Shown one piece after another: positions 9,666-20,579 of a stretch of 64,000 nt of DNA. The stretch covers positions 94,974 to 158,973 of the forward strand of contig CAYYDE010000002.1 of assembly GCA_964470525.1 (NCBI GenBank). The letters run 5' to 3'. The stretch comes from CAYYDE01 sp964470525. Lineage in GTDB: Bacteria > Patescibacteriota > Gracilibacteria > BD1-5 > UBA6164. The notes beneath the pieces were generated by a model. That model did no database searches. It saw nothing but the letters and a program-made list of their open reading frames with translations, and had not been told where the DNA came from. The translations under genes and the position numbers were made by a program. Every line of letters starts with the position of its first letter. Position 1 is the stretch's first letter.

Positions 9666-11003
9666 TTATTTACTATTTTTAGAAATATCAATATCATAGT
9701 CTCAAACCTTTCACTTAAACTCAATTTCTGGTAAAGAAATCTTATTTTTTATAATTATATTCTTAAAATCTTTTACAAAATCTGTAAAATAATCCAGAAA
9801 AGTAGTCTTTGAATTTTCATTAATTTTATTTGATGGATTTTTATAAATATCGCTTATAGTATCAATTAAAAACTTTGTTGCATCATTTGGATTTTTATTT
9901 TCTAGTAATTCAAAATATGCTGGCATTGAAAAAGCAGAAATATATTTAAAACTATATTCATCTAAAATTTTTTTAATTCTTGAATGTTCTAATATTGCAA
10001 ATCAAAATAAAATTATAACAGGTGTTATAACTCAAATATGTTGAAATATTCAAATTTCAAAATCAACACTAAAAAACTTCTTTAAAATAGGTGATAAAAA
10101 GAAAATTAAAAATAAATTCAGAAATATAATTGCAAAAGCTAATCTAAAAATTCTATCTTCCCAAAAAAGTAAATCTTTTTCAAGCTTAGTTACTTTGTCT
10201 TGAAAAGCATTACACAATCTATTTGCAGTTGAAATATTAATTTGTTGGTCAATAGTTTCTTGTTGGGATTTAATTTTTTGTAAAATAGTATTAATTTCAT
10301 CTCTAATAGAAAGTTTTGAATTTTTTGGAGTAAATAAATTATTAAAATAATCTTGAATTTTTGAAGTATTATTAGAACTTAATTTTTCAAAATTATCAAT
10401 ATTTTTACTTTGTAATTTTATTTTATCAAAAGCTTCTTTTCAATTTTTTAAATATCAATCTAAAATTTCAATATTTTTTTCTGCTTGTTTTTGTATTTTT
10501 TCAAGTAGTTTAATAATATTATTTGAAGAATTTTTATTTTCTTTAATTATATTTAAAAATTCTTCTGCCTTCTTTGAAAATCAAGATAATCAATTAAATA
10601 GTTTAATTATTTCTTTCTTTTTAGTATCTATTTCTTTTTTTAAATCTAAAAAAGTATTATGGAACTCTTCTATTTTAACTGATTTAATTTTTGAATTTTT
10701 TTCTAAGTTATTTAAAGTACTTTGAATAGATTTTAATTCAAGAATAGTTTTTTTAGATTCATCAATAAAATTATCAATTTCCTCTTGCGATTTTTTTAAA
10801 TCATTTGAATATTTAGTGTTTAAAGACTTATTTTTAGACACATCTTTATAATTTTTATCTAACTGATTTGAGATTTCTTCAAATAAAGTTTTATATATAT
10901 CTCAATTACTAGTTAAAGGAACTAAAATATCTAAAATATTTTTAGCTTCTTTTATTTCAAGTTTTAAATCTTCAAGAGTTTTTTGAGAATCAGTGTTTTC
11001 CAT
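9666..11003 (-). CDS. Coiled-coil protein with two TM segments, unknown (445 aa)
   Basis: Residues 1-270 are almost entirely Lys/Glu/Asn/Ser-rich coiled coil (NFIDESKKTILELKSIQ, DLKKEIDTKKKEIIKL, LLEKIQKQAEKNIEIL). Two hydrophobic segments follow near residues 285-305 (LAFAIIFLNLFLIFFLSPIL) and 322-337 (ITPVIILFGFAIL), then a C-terminal soluble region of about 100 residues. No family is recognised. Placed between the RM genes and the HEPN gene in one operon. A long coiled coil tied to the membrane could sense or transmit a signal; that is speculation from architecture. Confidence 0.7.
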
Positions 11004-11033
11004 AAAAACAAAAAGTTAAATAATAAATATTTA

Positions 11034-11570
11034 TTATATTTTTTTAATTTCAGTAATGTCATAATTGAGATTAAATTTTATTTCATAATTATTTTTTCAA
11101 GATTTTGCATGCACAATAAAATAATTCTTATATTTCTTATGTCCACTAATTATTACTTTTTTGTTATAATATTTAGAAAAAATTTCAATAACTTTTCAAA
11201 AATAATCCTCTAAATTCTCCAATCAGTTATTTTCTTTCTTTGCAAATTTTTTCTTAAGTCTAGCATACATAATTTTAACTACATCAGTTGCTAAATTCCC
11301 CATTACTCACATTGATACAGCAAATATTATTTCTTGAGCCATTCCTGAAGCTCATTGTTCATATATTGAAGTTTTCTCTATAAAATTATATCAATCAAAA
11401 GGTCCATTTTTGTATATTATGTTTTTTTGAAAATCTTTTATAATATCTCAAATATTTTCAGTTGTATATCAAGGAATTTCAAATATTATTAATTCTAATG
11501 GTGTCTCATCACACGCTATATTGTTCATTTTCTTTATAATGAACTCTAATTTATCAATTGAATAATACAT
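11034..11570 (-). CDS. Unknown protein following hsdS (178 aa)
   Basis: Begins MYYSIDKLEF and ends DYDITEIKKI in outline: an N-terminal alpha/beta region, a moderately hydrophobic Gly-containing segment near residues 75-100 (EIIFAVSMGVMGNLATDVV) followed by a basic patch (YARLKKKFAKKENN), and a C-terminal strand-rich part. No family is recognised. It lies 21 bases after the hsdS stop and 30 bases before the coiled-coil gene, and it has no promoter-sized gap of its own. Confidence 0.65.
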
Positions 11571-11591
11571 AGTATAAATCTTAAAAATAAA

Positions 11592-12944
11592 CTAATCTAA
11601 AATCATCTCCTCAACTTCTCTTTTCGTTCTCTCATAAACCTCTTTTGCCTCACTTTCCAAAACTTTTGCTTTTTCAATTCTACTTTTCACTTCCAAAGCA
11701 ATTTTTTCCTGAATTTCTAAAGGTGGTAAAGGGATTTCTAAATTTTCAATATCATTTCAATAAACATGAGGTTGTCATGCTCATTGTTGCAATGAATAAA
11801 TATAATTTTGTCTTACTTTCAAAAATGAAGCTAAAAACTCAGTTTTTAAAACACTTTCATCTTTTGAAAAAATAACACTACAATCAGAAGCAAAAATTGG
11901 GTAATTATGATACCAAACATATCAAGAATAAGCTCAAGAAGCACTTATTGTAATAATATTTCAATTATAATTTGCAATATTATGATTATAAGGACTTGTT
12001 TGTCATCATGCAATAACTGGAATATTTCATTCTATAAGTTGAGAACTAGAAAGTGCTTGTCATTTATTAACTTTTGCGAATTCTTCTAATTTTAATATTT
12101 TATATTTGGTTTTTTCAATATGTTTATCTTTCTTTTGAAAATTTAATGGGTCAAATCTTCATTCATTTATTACTTCATTTAAAGAAATTGCAAAAACTTT
12201 CTTTTCTTCAACTTCTTTATACTCAATTCAAAGCTCACTTAAAATAAAATCATCAATACTTTCAAGTAAAGTTTTTGCTTGCATTTCTTTCTCTTTTTTC
12301 TCTTTCAAAGCTAAATCCATTTTTTCAACTATTTGATTTTGGATTTCTAAAGAAATTTTTGGAATTGGGATAAACAATATATCGGGAACTGTTATTGTTT
12401 GTTGAACTTGTCAACTTACTAATGATTTAATAATTTTTTGTCAAACATCTGAATTTAGATAATACCAAAGAAATTTACTATTATAATTATCTTTTAATCT
12501 TATTTTTATAACATTAGCATTTATATTTCATTTATCAATATTATCAAAATATCATACTTTTCAAACAAGTCATCTAACAGTAAAAATTAAATCTCATTTT
12601 CTTAACTGTGTTTTTGGAAAAAGATTATTTGTTTCTTCATCAATATAATCATATTGTTGGTTTGGACTTATAAATCAATATTTATCTATTGATTCTCATT
12701 TAATTACTGGTATTCAAGAATTTTGATATTTTATTCAATAAAAAGTTGGATATCTATATATTTCACCAACAATATCATACAAAGTATACTCTCAATAATT
12801 CTTAAATAATTTATTTTTGATTTTATTAAAATCTGATAAATAATATTCGGGATCAAACCTTTCTAACTGCCCCTGACTAACAATAAAAATCTTATTTAGA
12901 AAGTCAGGGGCTACTAAAAATTTGCAGGATTTTTTAAAAACTCT
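11592..12944 (-). CDS. hsdS: Type I/IIB restriction specificity subunit HsdS, no start codon of its own
   Basis: Two target-recognition domains separated by long helices: IFIVSQGQLERFDPEYY opens TRD1, the central conserved helix is around KISLEIQNQIVEKMDLALKEK, TRD2 includes the VNKGQALSSSQLIEGNIPVI block, and the end helix is EIPLPPLEIQEKIALEVKSRI. The open frame begins after a TAG at 12945-12947 but contains no ATG, GTG or TTG before the conserved sequence. It overlaps the end of hsdM in the -1 frame, right after a T TTA AAA heptamer, so it is probably made as an HsdM-HsdS fusion by frameshift. The other possibility is a single-base sequence error that splits one fused gene. Confidence 0.8.
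12869..12911 (-). other. GC-rich 10-bp stem-loop at the hsdM/hsdS junction
   Basis: Perfect inverted repeat GCCCCTGACT / AGTCAGGGGC with a 23-base AT-rich loop, striking in DNA this poor in GC. In the mRNA it starts 20 bases after the T TTA AAA heptamer and touches the second of two TAG stops. It could stimulate frameshifting, though the spacer is longer than usual, or control hsdS translation. Confidence 0.65.
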
Positions 12945-14707
12945 CTAAATTGTTTTGCTATTTCAGGTAATTCATTTTCACATTTTCTTCCCGTTGCATC
13001 AATACCGATTTTTTCAGCTGTTGCCATAAATATCTTATAATCAACTTCTTTTTTGTTTCACCATTTTTGCAATACTAAAATACTTGATTTTACTCAAGCT
13101 CAATAATATCTAAATGCATCTTGTGGTAAAGATATAACTCATAAAATTTTGAAATGTTCCAAAATCCATTCTCTTACATAGAGTAAAGATGAATTTGTCA
13201 AAATTCCATCTGGTAAAACTACGGCTATTTTTCAAGTTCATGGTTTCAAAAATTGCCAAAATCTCTCAATAAAAAGGATTTCAGTTTTTTGTGCTGGTCT
13301 TTCTTTACTTCAGCTTTTTCCAAGTTCAAAAGTTCACAAATAATCACTTTCAGTTTTTTTCACCACTGCTCCAAAAGGAGGATTGGTAAAAATATAATCA
13401 AAACTATTTTCTTTGAATCAAAGATTTTGTTTTGTCATATTTTCAATTGGTTCCAGTCAGTCGTGACTGATAACATTCGTATGTCCATCATCGTGCAAAA
13501 TCATATTCATTTTTGCAACTCTTGCGATTGACTCATTTATTTCAATTCAAAATAAATAATTTTCTGCAAAACTATGCCAATATTTAAAATGTTCACTTGC
13601 TTCACTTGGATCTGTTCAATGATTTGGATAATATTCATCTGCTTTTTCTCTCATCACATCAAGAGCTTTTAATAAAAATCCTCAAGAACCACAAGAAGTA
13701 TCCAAAACTTTGTGAGTATTTTCCATTTCAGGAGCAAATAAATCTATACAAAATCTTGTAACTGTATTTGGTGTAAAATATTGCCCAAATTCTCATTTAA
13801 AAAAGTTTCATAAAAATTTTTGAAATGCTTCTCCTTTTATATCTAAATCAGTTTTATTAAAATTCAGTCTTTGTAAATGTTCTACAACTGCAGCTAATTC
13901 TTTGTCATTGAGTTTGATTTCTTCTTGAAAAACTTGTTTATCTTTTTGTCTTTCTTTCTCATATATTTCATCAATTCTTATTTTTAATTTATGTGTTGAT
14001 TCATTTCTTTTTCTTTGAAATTCATAAGGTTCTCAAATTTTTCTTCATTTTTTTTCATCAGCAACTTTTATAAAAATGATTTTTGCCACTTCTCAAAATG
14101 CTTCTGCTGGATTTCTTTTTCCACCTCTCCAAATAGTTTGATGAGCTTTTGAAAGAGCTGTTTCAAGTGTTTCCATTGTTACGGGTTCTAAATCTACAAT
14201 TCAACCTTTTGTAAAAGTCCATTCTTCAGGTTTTCCGTATTTTACAGGAATAGAATAAAATGCGTCATCAAGTGAATCATCTTTTCCTTCCTCAAAAAAT
14301 CTTACTGTTTCTCAAGCAATAGTTCCATAATATTTGGATTTTAAAATTCTTCCATTTCAAATACCTTGTTTTACTGCTTGTTCAAATTCATTATCTGTAA
14401 TATTTGCTTTTTTAAATTCTATGACAAAATATTTATTCTCTACTCCATCTTCATAAATAACCAAATCAGCTAATTGATTTGGCACTCTTTTTGGCATTTC
14501 TACTTCTAATCCAATATTTTGAGGATCATATTGGTATTTTGTAACAAGATCCAAAAACCATTCAAGCCTTACTTGTTCTTCTGGATCTGAAAATTTATAT
14601 TTTTTTTCTCAATTTCTGAGATTTTTATAAATAACTCTGTCTTTTTCTTCATCAATTTCAATAAGTCATTTTTGTATTCATAGTAGGTGTTGCTCTGTAA
14701 ATTGCAT
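12914..14707 (-). CDS. hsdM: DNA N6-adenine methylase with fused HSDR_N_2 nuclease domain (BcgI-A-like)
   Basis: 597 residues. Residues about 45-125 form a type I restriction N-terminal nuclease fold: QLADLVIYED then KYFVIEFKKA, giving the D...ExK catalytic set. The methylase follows: helical HsdM N-terminus, SAM-binding VLDTSCGSGGFLLKAL, and the catalytic NPPFGA (motif IV). With a separate S subunit and no HsdR, this matches the type IIB BcgI layout, where one chain both cuts and methylates. A strong AAGGAGGA lies seven bases before the ATG. The gene ends in tandem TAG TAG. First gene of the island operon. Confidence 0.88.
12932..12938 (-). promoter_or_regulatory. Candidate -1 ribosomal frameshift heptamer T TTA AAA
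   Basis: In the hsdM frame the codons TTA AAA are preceded by T, giving the classical X XXY YYZ slippery sequence. A -1 slip leads directly into the open hsdS frame and avoids both TAG stops. A homopolymer indel in the adjacent T5A6 run is the main alternative. Confidence 0.5.
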
Positions 14708-14713
14708 ATTTGT

Positions 14714-14722
14714 TCCTCCTTT
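14714..14722 (-). promoter_or_regulatory. Strong Shine-Dalgarno of hsdM
   Basis: AAAGGAGGA six to seven bases before ATG 14707. Most genes in this window lack such a site, so it stands out and fixes the start. Confidence 0.8.
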
Positions 14723-14822
14723 ATAAATTAAATTATCTCTATAATACACAAAAAACACCTTTTACCAAATTTATTTTCTCAATTTCCCCATTCCATAAAC
14801 ATTATTTTCATTTTTCCAAAAA

Positions 14823-16070
14823 CTACCTCTTCTTCCCATAATATCTCTTTTTTTGAGAAGATTTACGATTTTTCTCTTCATCAAACGAAAAATTCCCTAA
14901 AAATTCTCATTTTGAAATTTCTTCATTTTTGTATGAATCATCATTCACGACTAAAAGCTTTTTTCAGATGAGTTTTTCGATATTTTCAAGATGTTCTTTT
15001 TCTGGTTCGCTACACATTGAAATAGCAAGTCCTGATTTTCCAGCACGAGCCGTTCTTCCGATACGATGAACATACGCTTCACTATCAGACGGAATATTAT
15101 AATTTACCACACAAGAGAGATTTTCTATATCAATTCCACGAGCTGCGATATCGGTTGCTACGAGAACTTTTATTTTCCCATCTTTGAGTGCTTGAATTGA
15201 TCTTTGACGAGCGTTTTGTGAACGATTTCTGTGAATATTATCTGCTGAAATATGAGCTGATTTTAAGAAATTCAATACCATTTCTGTGTCATCTTTGGTT
15301 TTTACAAACACAAGAATTGAAGCAAGATCTCTTCTTTTTGCAATTTGTTGAAGAAGTTTTCTTTTATTTGCAAAATTTATATGATATACTTTTTGAATAA
15401 TGGTATCTGTGGTTGACGCAACGCTATGAACGGTAATTTCTTTGGGAGATGAAAGCATTTCGTTTGCTAAAGTCTTGATTGCTGGAGGCATCGTTGCTGA
15501 GAAAAAAAATGTTTGACGAGGAGTTGGAATTCTCTTAAGAATTTTTTTCACATCAGGTAAAAAACCCATATCAAGCATTTTATCTGCTTCATCAAGCGTG
15601 AGAATTTCCACATATGAGAGCTTAATAAATCCTTGAGAAATCAAATCTTCCAATCTTCACGGAGTTGCGATGAGAATATCTACTCATCTTTTTAGCGCTT
15701 GCACTTGATGAAATTGATTGACTCATCCATAAATTACGGTGTATTTCATATTTACATTCGTCGCATATGGAGCAAAAGTTTCCCCTATTTGAATCGCAAG
15801 TTCACGAGTTGGAGCAAGAATAAGAGAAAGAATTTTTCTCTCTTTTGACTCAAGTGTTCATTTTTCTTTCTTTTTGTTATAGAGATTTTGTAAAATCGGC
15901 AAAGTAAATGCAAGAGTTTTCCCAGAACCAGTTTGTGCGCATCACAAAATATCATCTCACAAAAGTGCTTCTGGAATCACTTTTTCTTGGATTTGAGTTG
16001 GAGTGGTAAAACTGGCTTTTTCTAAAGCTTTTAAAAGTGGATTCACAAGAGGAAGATCAGAAAAATTCAT
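14823..16070 (-). CDS. DEAD-box ATP-dependent RNA helicase
   Basis: 415 residues. Q-motif region FSDLPLVNPLLKALEKASFTTPTQIQ, motif I AQTGSGKT, Ia PTRELAIQI, motif II DEAD in ILTLDEADKMLD, motif III SATM, then the second RecA lobe with IV VFVKTKDD, V ATDIAARGID and VI HRIGRTARAGKSG. A short basic tail (KNRKSSQKKRYYGKKR) follows, as in RhlE/CsdA-type helicases that remodel structured RNA or ribosome precursors. In-frame ATGs exist upstream to 16145, but the ATG of MNFSDLPLV matches the usual family start. Not obviously linked to the defence island. Confidence 0.93.
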
Positions 16071-16138
16071 ACAAAGATTTTTAAAAAATATTGGCATCAT
16101 AGTAAGAAAAAACTTGATTTTTGCAAGGAGGAAAATAA

Positions 16139-16171
16139 AAAACAATCTTGATTGCTCAGATTGTTTTTTAT
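16139..16171 (-). terminator. Terminator of the five-gene operon 16193-21416
   Basis: AACAATCT / AGATTGTT hairpin with A and T runs, just after the stop at 16193. Confidence 0.8.
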
Positions 16172-16192
16172 TTATTTAGAAAAATAGAAAGT

Positions 16193-16897
16193 TTACACGT
16201 TTGTTTCTATGGAAGTTTTATGAATATCAATGATTTTTTTCATAAAATTTCTCACTTCTTCATCACTAAATTGTATGTCTTCTTCTCAAAAATATTCAAA
16301 CATTTCTCATGATAAATCTATTATAAAAACTCATCTTCTATAATATTCATAATTATCACGAAGAAGTTGAAATGATATTTTTCTTCCTGATTGTATATGT
16401 TTTTGATTGATAGTATCATATAATATTCTAGGAAGATTCAGTCATCTTATTTCTTCTATAACGTTTTCGTATTTTTTTGGTGGTATAGGAGTTTCTTTTT
16501 GTGTTTTTATGTATAAATCTGTTCAGTATCCTTGTGTAAAATCTCTACATTCACTTAAAAATATGCTTCACAATATATCTTGAATAATTATATGAAAATC
16601 TTCATTTGATAATTGAACTTTATGTGGAAAATCTGCTACCATAAGAGCAATAATACCATATAAAAATATCGTGTATTGCTCATAATTTTCTTGAGAATCT
16701 GTTTTATATTCACGTAAAATTTTTCAAATTTGTATTTTTAAAGTAGGAAGAATTTCTTTTAAATAATTATCCAAAGTATTATCAACTATTCTTTTTACTT
16801 CTTCAATAATTTGTGAGAGTTGGTGTTTATAGGTATTGAGTTGTTCCGTTCTGATTCATTCTGCTTTTGCATGAATTCAAATAATTTTATTATCCAT
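16193..16897 (-). CDS. Unknown protein, last gene of the dikinase operon (234 aa)
   Basis: Begins MDNKIIGIHAKAEGIRTEQL, with long amphipathic helices (YKHQLSQIIEEVKRIVDNTL) and an acidic middle, ending DEEVRNFMKKIIDIHKTS. It appears soluble, with no signal peptide. No family is recognised. It starts eleven bases after the stop of the 311-aa gene upstream. Confidence 0.75.
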
Positions 16898-16908
16898 ATT
16901 TTATGTGA

Positions 16909-17844
16909 TTATTTACATATTTCATAAAGTTCTTCTACTATTTCTTCTTGATAATTTTGCAATACTTCCATTATTTTCATCAATACTACTATATCATCAA
17001 ACTTGATAGGATTTTCCATATCCTTTGCAAGATATTCAAAAGATTTTAATATACAATTTCCACTTTCTGATAAAGTTTCTTTGAGAGATCAAAGATATCT
17101 TTCAATTTTATCTTCATGAGGTTGTCGAGATTGAAATTGTGGATATGTTGTATTGAATATTTGTACTCCATCAAGAATTACTTTGTCCACTTCTTTTTCT
17201 ATTTTTTCATAAAAATCTTCAAAATTGTATGCTAAAATATCTGATTCATCCACGAATATATGTCCATATAATTCTTCATGTTCGAGTATTTTTTCTTCTT
17301 CATCAAATGATGAAAGTTCTATACCTTGTAACTCTACTTTTTCTTCCCAAAGTTCGTATAAACTTTCAAATATATAGTCTCAAATAAGATGTTCAATAGC
17401 TTCTTCTAATTCCCATTCTTCATAACTAAATCAAATATCACTCTGATTTACAGTAAAATCAAAAACATGTTTTATGAAAAACGCAAAACTTTTTGCGCTT
17501 TCTTGTATTTTATCTTTTTCCTTATCTGAGAAATATCTTTCAGAAATAATAAAAGGATGTTTTTCTCAAAAAAAATCATTCACATAATTATGTAAATTTC
17601 CGATTTCTGACTTTAATAATTCAGGAATTTTTCATGTAATAAATGGAATAAAAACATGCATTGGATAATAATCAAAGAAAATATTTGAATGATTTTCTGG
17701 TTTAATAATATTTGCAATATTTTCAGATATTTGTGGAAGAGAAAAAACATTTGTTGTATCAGGATTATCTGAAGATGTTTCCTTTGTTTTTTCAACTCAT
17801 TTTTGAGATTGTTTTGAAAAATTTCAATAAAGAATATTAGACAT
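16909..17844 (-). CDS. Unknown acidic protein in the dikinase operon (311 aa)
   Basis: Begins MSNILYGNFSKQSQKGVEKT. The bulk is acidic and helical (GYEEGELEEAIEHLIGDYIF-like middle, EELYGHIFVDESD), ending LQNYQEEIVEELYEICK. The composition suggests a soluble scaffold or binding partner rather than an enzyme; no catalytic motif is visible. It is separated by 22 bases from the dikinase gene upstream, so it is probably part of the same operon. Confidence 0.75.
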
Positions 17845-17866
17845 AGTAAAAAATATTAGAGATAAT

Positions 17867-19381
17867 TTAAATTTTTCCTATAAGGAGTTGGTTTTTCTTT
17901 TCATCACAAATAATATGAAACTTTCAAGAAATTATATCTTGAGATCATAAATTCTTGTATAAATCTTTCGTTTCTATGTTTGTAACTCCAAACATTTTTC
18001 ATGCTGCTTTGATTTGTCATGAATAATGTGAAATAGCTCCTCCATATTGCTGATAATGAAATGTGTGAATAATAGCAGTAGCATTACTATAAAAATCAAA
18101 ATTATTTTGTAGAAATTCTTTATGAATGGTACTAAAAAATCCAGGAACGATTAAGATATAATTTTTGTGTGTTGTATTAAAATCTTTGAGTGTTTCATAA
18201 TTATTTTCTCCCAAGCAAAAAATATGATTTACTATTTTTTCTCCATTTCAAATAACATTTCCAGCTTCAATAATTTTTTCTCATTGTAATTTCCATTCTC
18301 CATTTTGATTGTTGGATGGAATTATTGATGCGATTTGTAAAACAACGAATTTTTCACTTTCCTGATTGTACGCGAACTCTAGATATGTTGGTGTTCATAG
18401 ATGAACTTCTAATTTTTTTAATGCATGAAAATATTTTTCCAAATCAATATTGATATATGCATCTAATATATTTGAACTAAATGTTTGTAATTCTGCATCA
18501 TATACAAGTCATTTTGACTCTTGATGAAATACATTATATTCATTTGCTTTATCCGCATTTTTATAAAGAAATTCTCAAAAATCAAAATCCATTTCCTCAC
18601 TTTCTTTATATGTGAGTTTATATCATCCACCATTTACTGCTCCACATAATCATGTATCTATAAGAAAATATCATTCTGGATCATGAGGAGTTGAGGTGAG
18701 TGCAATTCATGAAAGAGGAGTGGTATATGAATTTTCTATTTTTGTTCCTACAATATTTTGAATAATAATTCAAAATGTAAAATGATTGAGCTCTTTATTT
18801 TCATTATAAATAAAAGTATTTAAACATGAATAATAATCATATTTTGATGATGAATTTTGTGTTTTTCGAAATGCAAAAGCACTTGGAGAAAAATAACTTT
18901 TTAAAACAGTTTTCAATGATTCTATCAATCACTCTTTTGTAAATACACAAAAATCTGATTTATAAATTCATATTCCTTGAGCATCATTTTCTCAAGATGA
19001 TCGTATTACTAAAGGAGTTTCATGAGAAAAATATTCTAAGGATTTCCAAAGCTGTTCGAAGTATATATCGTTTATTTCTGCAGTATCTATTTCAGTTCTT
19101 TTATCAATTTCATTTGTATGAGAAAAATCTAAATCAAATAATTTTTCTAAAAAATCATGTGCTAAAACCAAAGTTTTTGGAACTTCAAAACCAACTGATT
19201 CAAGAGTGAGTTTGTTTTTTAAAAGTTCTTGAGCTTTCTCTCATATTTCTCCATTTCAAAGCACAATATAATTACTTTGAGAAAGAATATTATGTATATT
19301 TTGTGAAATATGATGAGAAACATGAGTTTTTGTATCTCAAATGACAGAAAATTCAGAAGAAATATTTTTTGAATCTATCAT
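17867..19381 (-). CDS. PEP synthase-like dikinase with ATP-grasp and swivelling His domain, no PEP/substrate domain (504 aa)
   Basis: N-terminal half resembles PPDK/PEP-synthase ATP-binding domain: GNGEIGEKAQELL then VGFEVPKTLVLAHDFL, the RSS motif in TPLVIRSSGENDAQG, and FGIIIQNIVGTKIENSYTTPLSG with LIDTGLCGAVNGG. The C-terminal part ends in a phosphohistidine swivel domain, GGAISHYSGQIKAAG, with candidate catalytic His452. The large C-terminal PEP-binding barrel is missing, as is a rifampin-type substrate domain, so the acceptor is unknown and may be a partner protein. Many of the conserved Gly are TGA. Central gene of a five-gene operon. Confidence 0.75.
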
Positions 19382-19390
19382 ATTTTTATA

Positions 19391-20557
19391 TTAAAAATTA
19401 GTCTGTGTATCTCTTCCATAATGAAGAAATATATATTTTATAATATTGATCAATCTTGGGATTTGTTGACTTGCAAGTAAACATATAACAAAACTTTGAA
19501 ATTCTCTTTCTGGAGCATTCAAAATAGATGTATAACTTTCTGATGTTTCTTTATGAGGTTTTGTAATATGTGACTTTTTATATCACTCAAGCCATGAAGC
19601 TTGTGATGGAATGATTTCTTGTAAAATCATAATTTTTTCTAACAAGGGGTGATGCAGATAAGTACAATACATTTCTACTTCTTTCCAAGCGTACATATCA
19701 AGAATATTTCCTTCGAGATATTCAAGATTTTCAAGTACTTGTTGTTTTTTATATTCAGCTTCTTGGATATAATGTGGATCATTAAATTTTTTATTGAGGT
19801 GAAATTTTTTGATAATTTCTTTTTTATAATTTGAGAGATTTATGGAATGAGGAAACATATATTGTCATGATTCTAATGTTATTAAAGCTTGATTATAATC
19901 ATTTCTATGAAGATAATGACGTGCAAGAGAGAGATGTTTTGTTTCATCTATTTGATTTTCTTTTAATAGACTCCATTGCAAAAATAAAATATGATGTTGT
20001 GATAATAAAAAATCTATTTTTTCTTGAAAATAATTATAAATCTTTGAAATTTGATCTTGAGTTTCTCCTGTGAAAATATCTGGATAATCAATATATGCAA
20101 GCATATCTTTCGATACTTTTATATGATCAAGTTGATGACGAACTGCGTGAGAAAAATATTTTAAATTTTCTGTAACAATATTTGGGACTTCCTCTTGAAT
20201 TATTTTGAAAAAATGTTTCATTTCAACACAAGAAGTTTTCACTCCTTTCAACAGAAAAAATATTGGATGATCAGGTGGAATATTGTTTGTTCAATATTTC
20301 TGTGATACCATAGCATACATTATGTCAAGAAATTCGACTGTATTCATATCTTCAGGCATAATAATTATTCTTTTTCATTCAGAAATTTCAGAATACAATA
20401 TATCTTTAAAATACGAATTCCAAGTTTTTCTATCAACAATATGAAAAACATGATCTGTATTATAAGAAAACCATAAAGAAACATAGATGTGGTCTACAAC
20501 ACTATTATTTTGAAGATATTCTCAAAAAAAAGGTTGTATATTTTTTTCTGAATGCAT
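19391..20557 (-). CDS. Unknown helical-repeat protein in the dikinase operon (388 aa)
   Basis: Begins MHSEKNIQPFFGEYLQNN. The first 110 residues look alpha/beta (IYVSLGFSYNTDHVFHIVD, RIIIMPEDMNTVEFLDIMYA). The rest is helical with TPR-like repeats (HLSLARHYLHRNDYNQALITLES, EAEYKKQQVLENLEYLEGNI). The first part, with MPEDMNTVEF, is reminiscent of small adaptor or ATPase-like folds, but no P-loop is present. It lies nine bases before the dikinase gene. Confidence 0.7.
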
Positions 20558-20579
20558 AAAAAATAGATGAAAATATATT

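Noticed and set aside
14739..14822. Extension of the DEAD-box protein to 14739
   Set aside because: An in-frame TAG at 14823 ends the gene after a typical basic tail.
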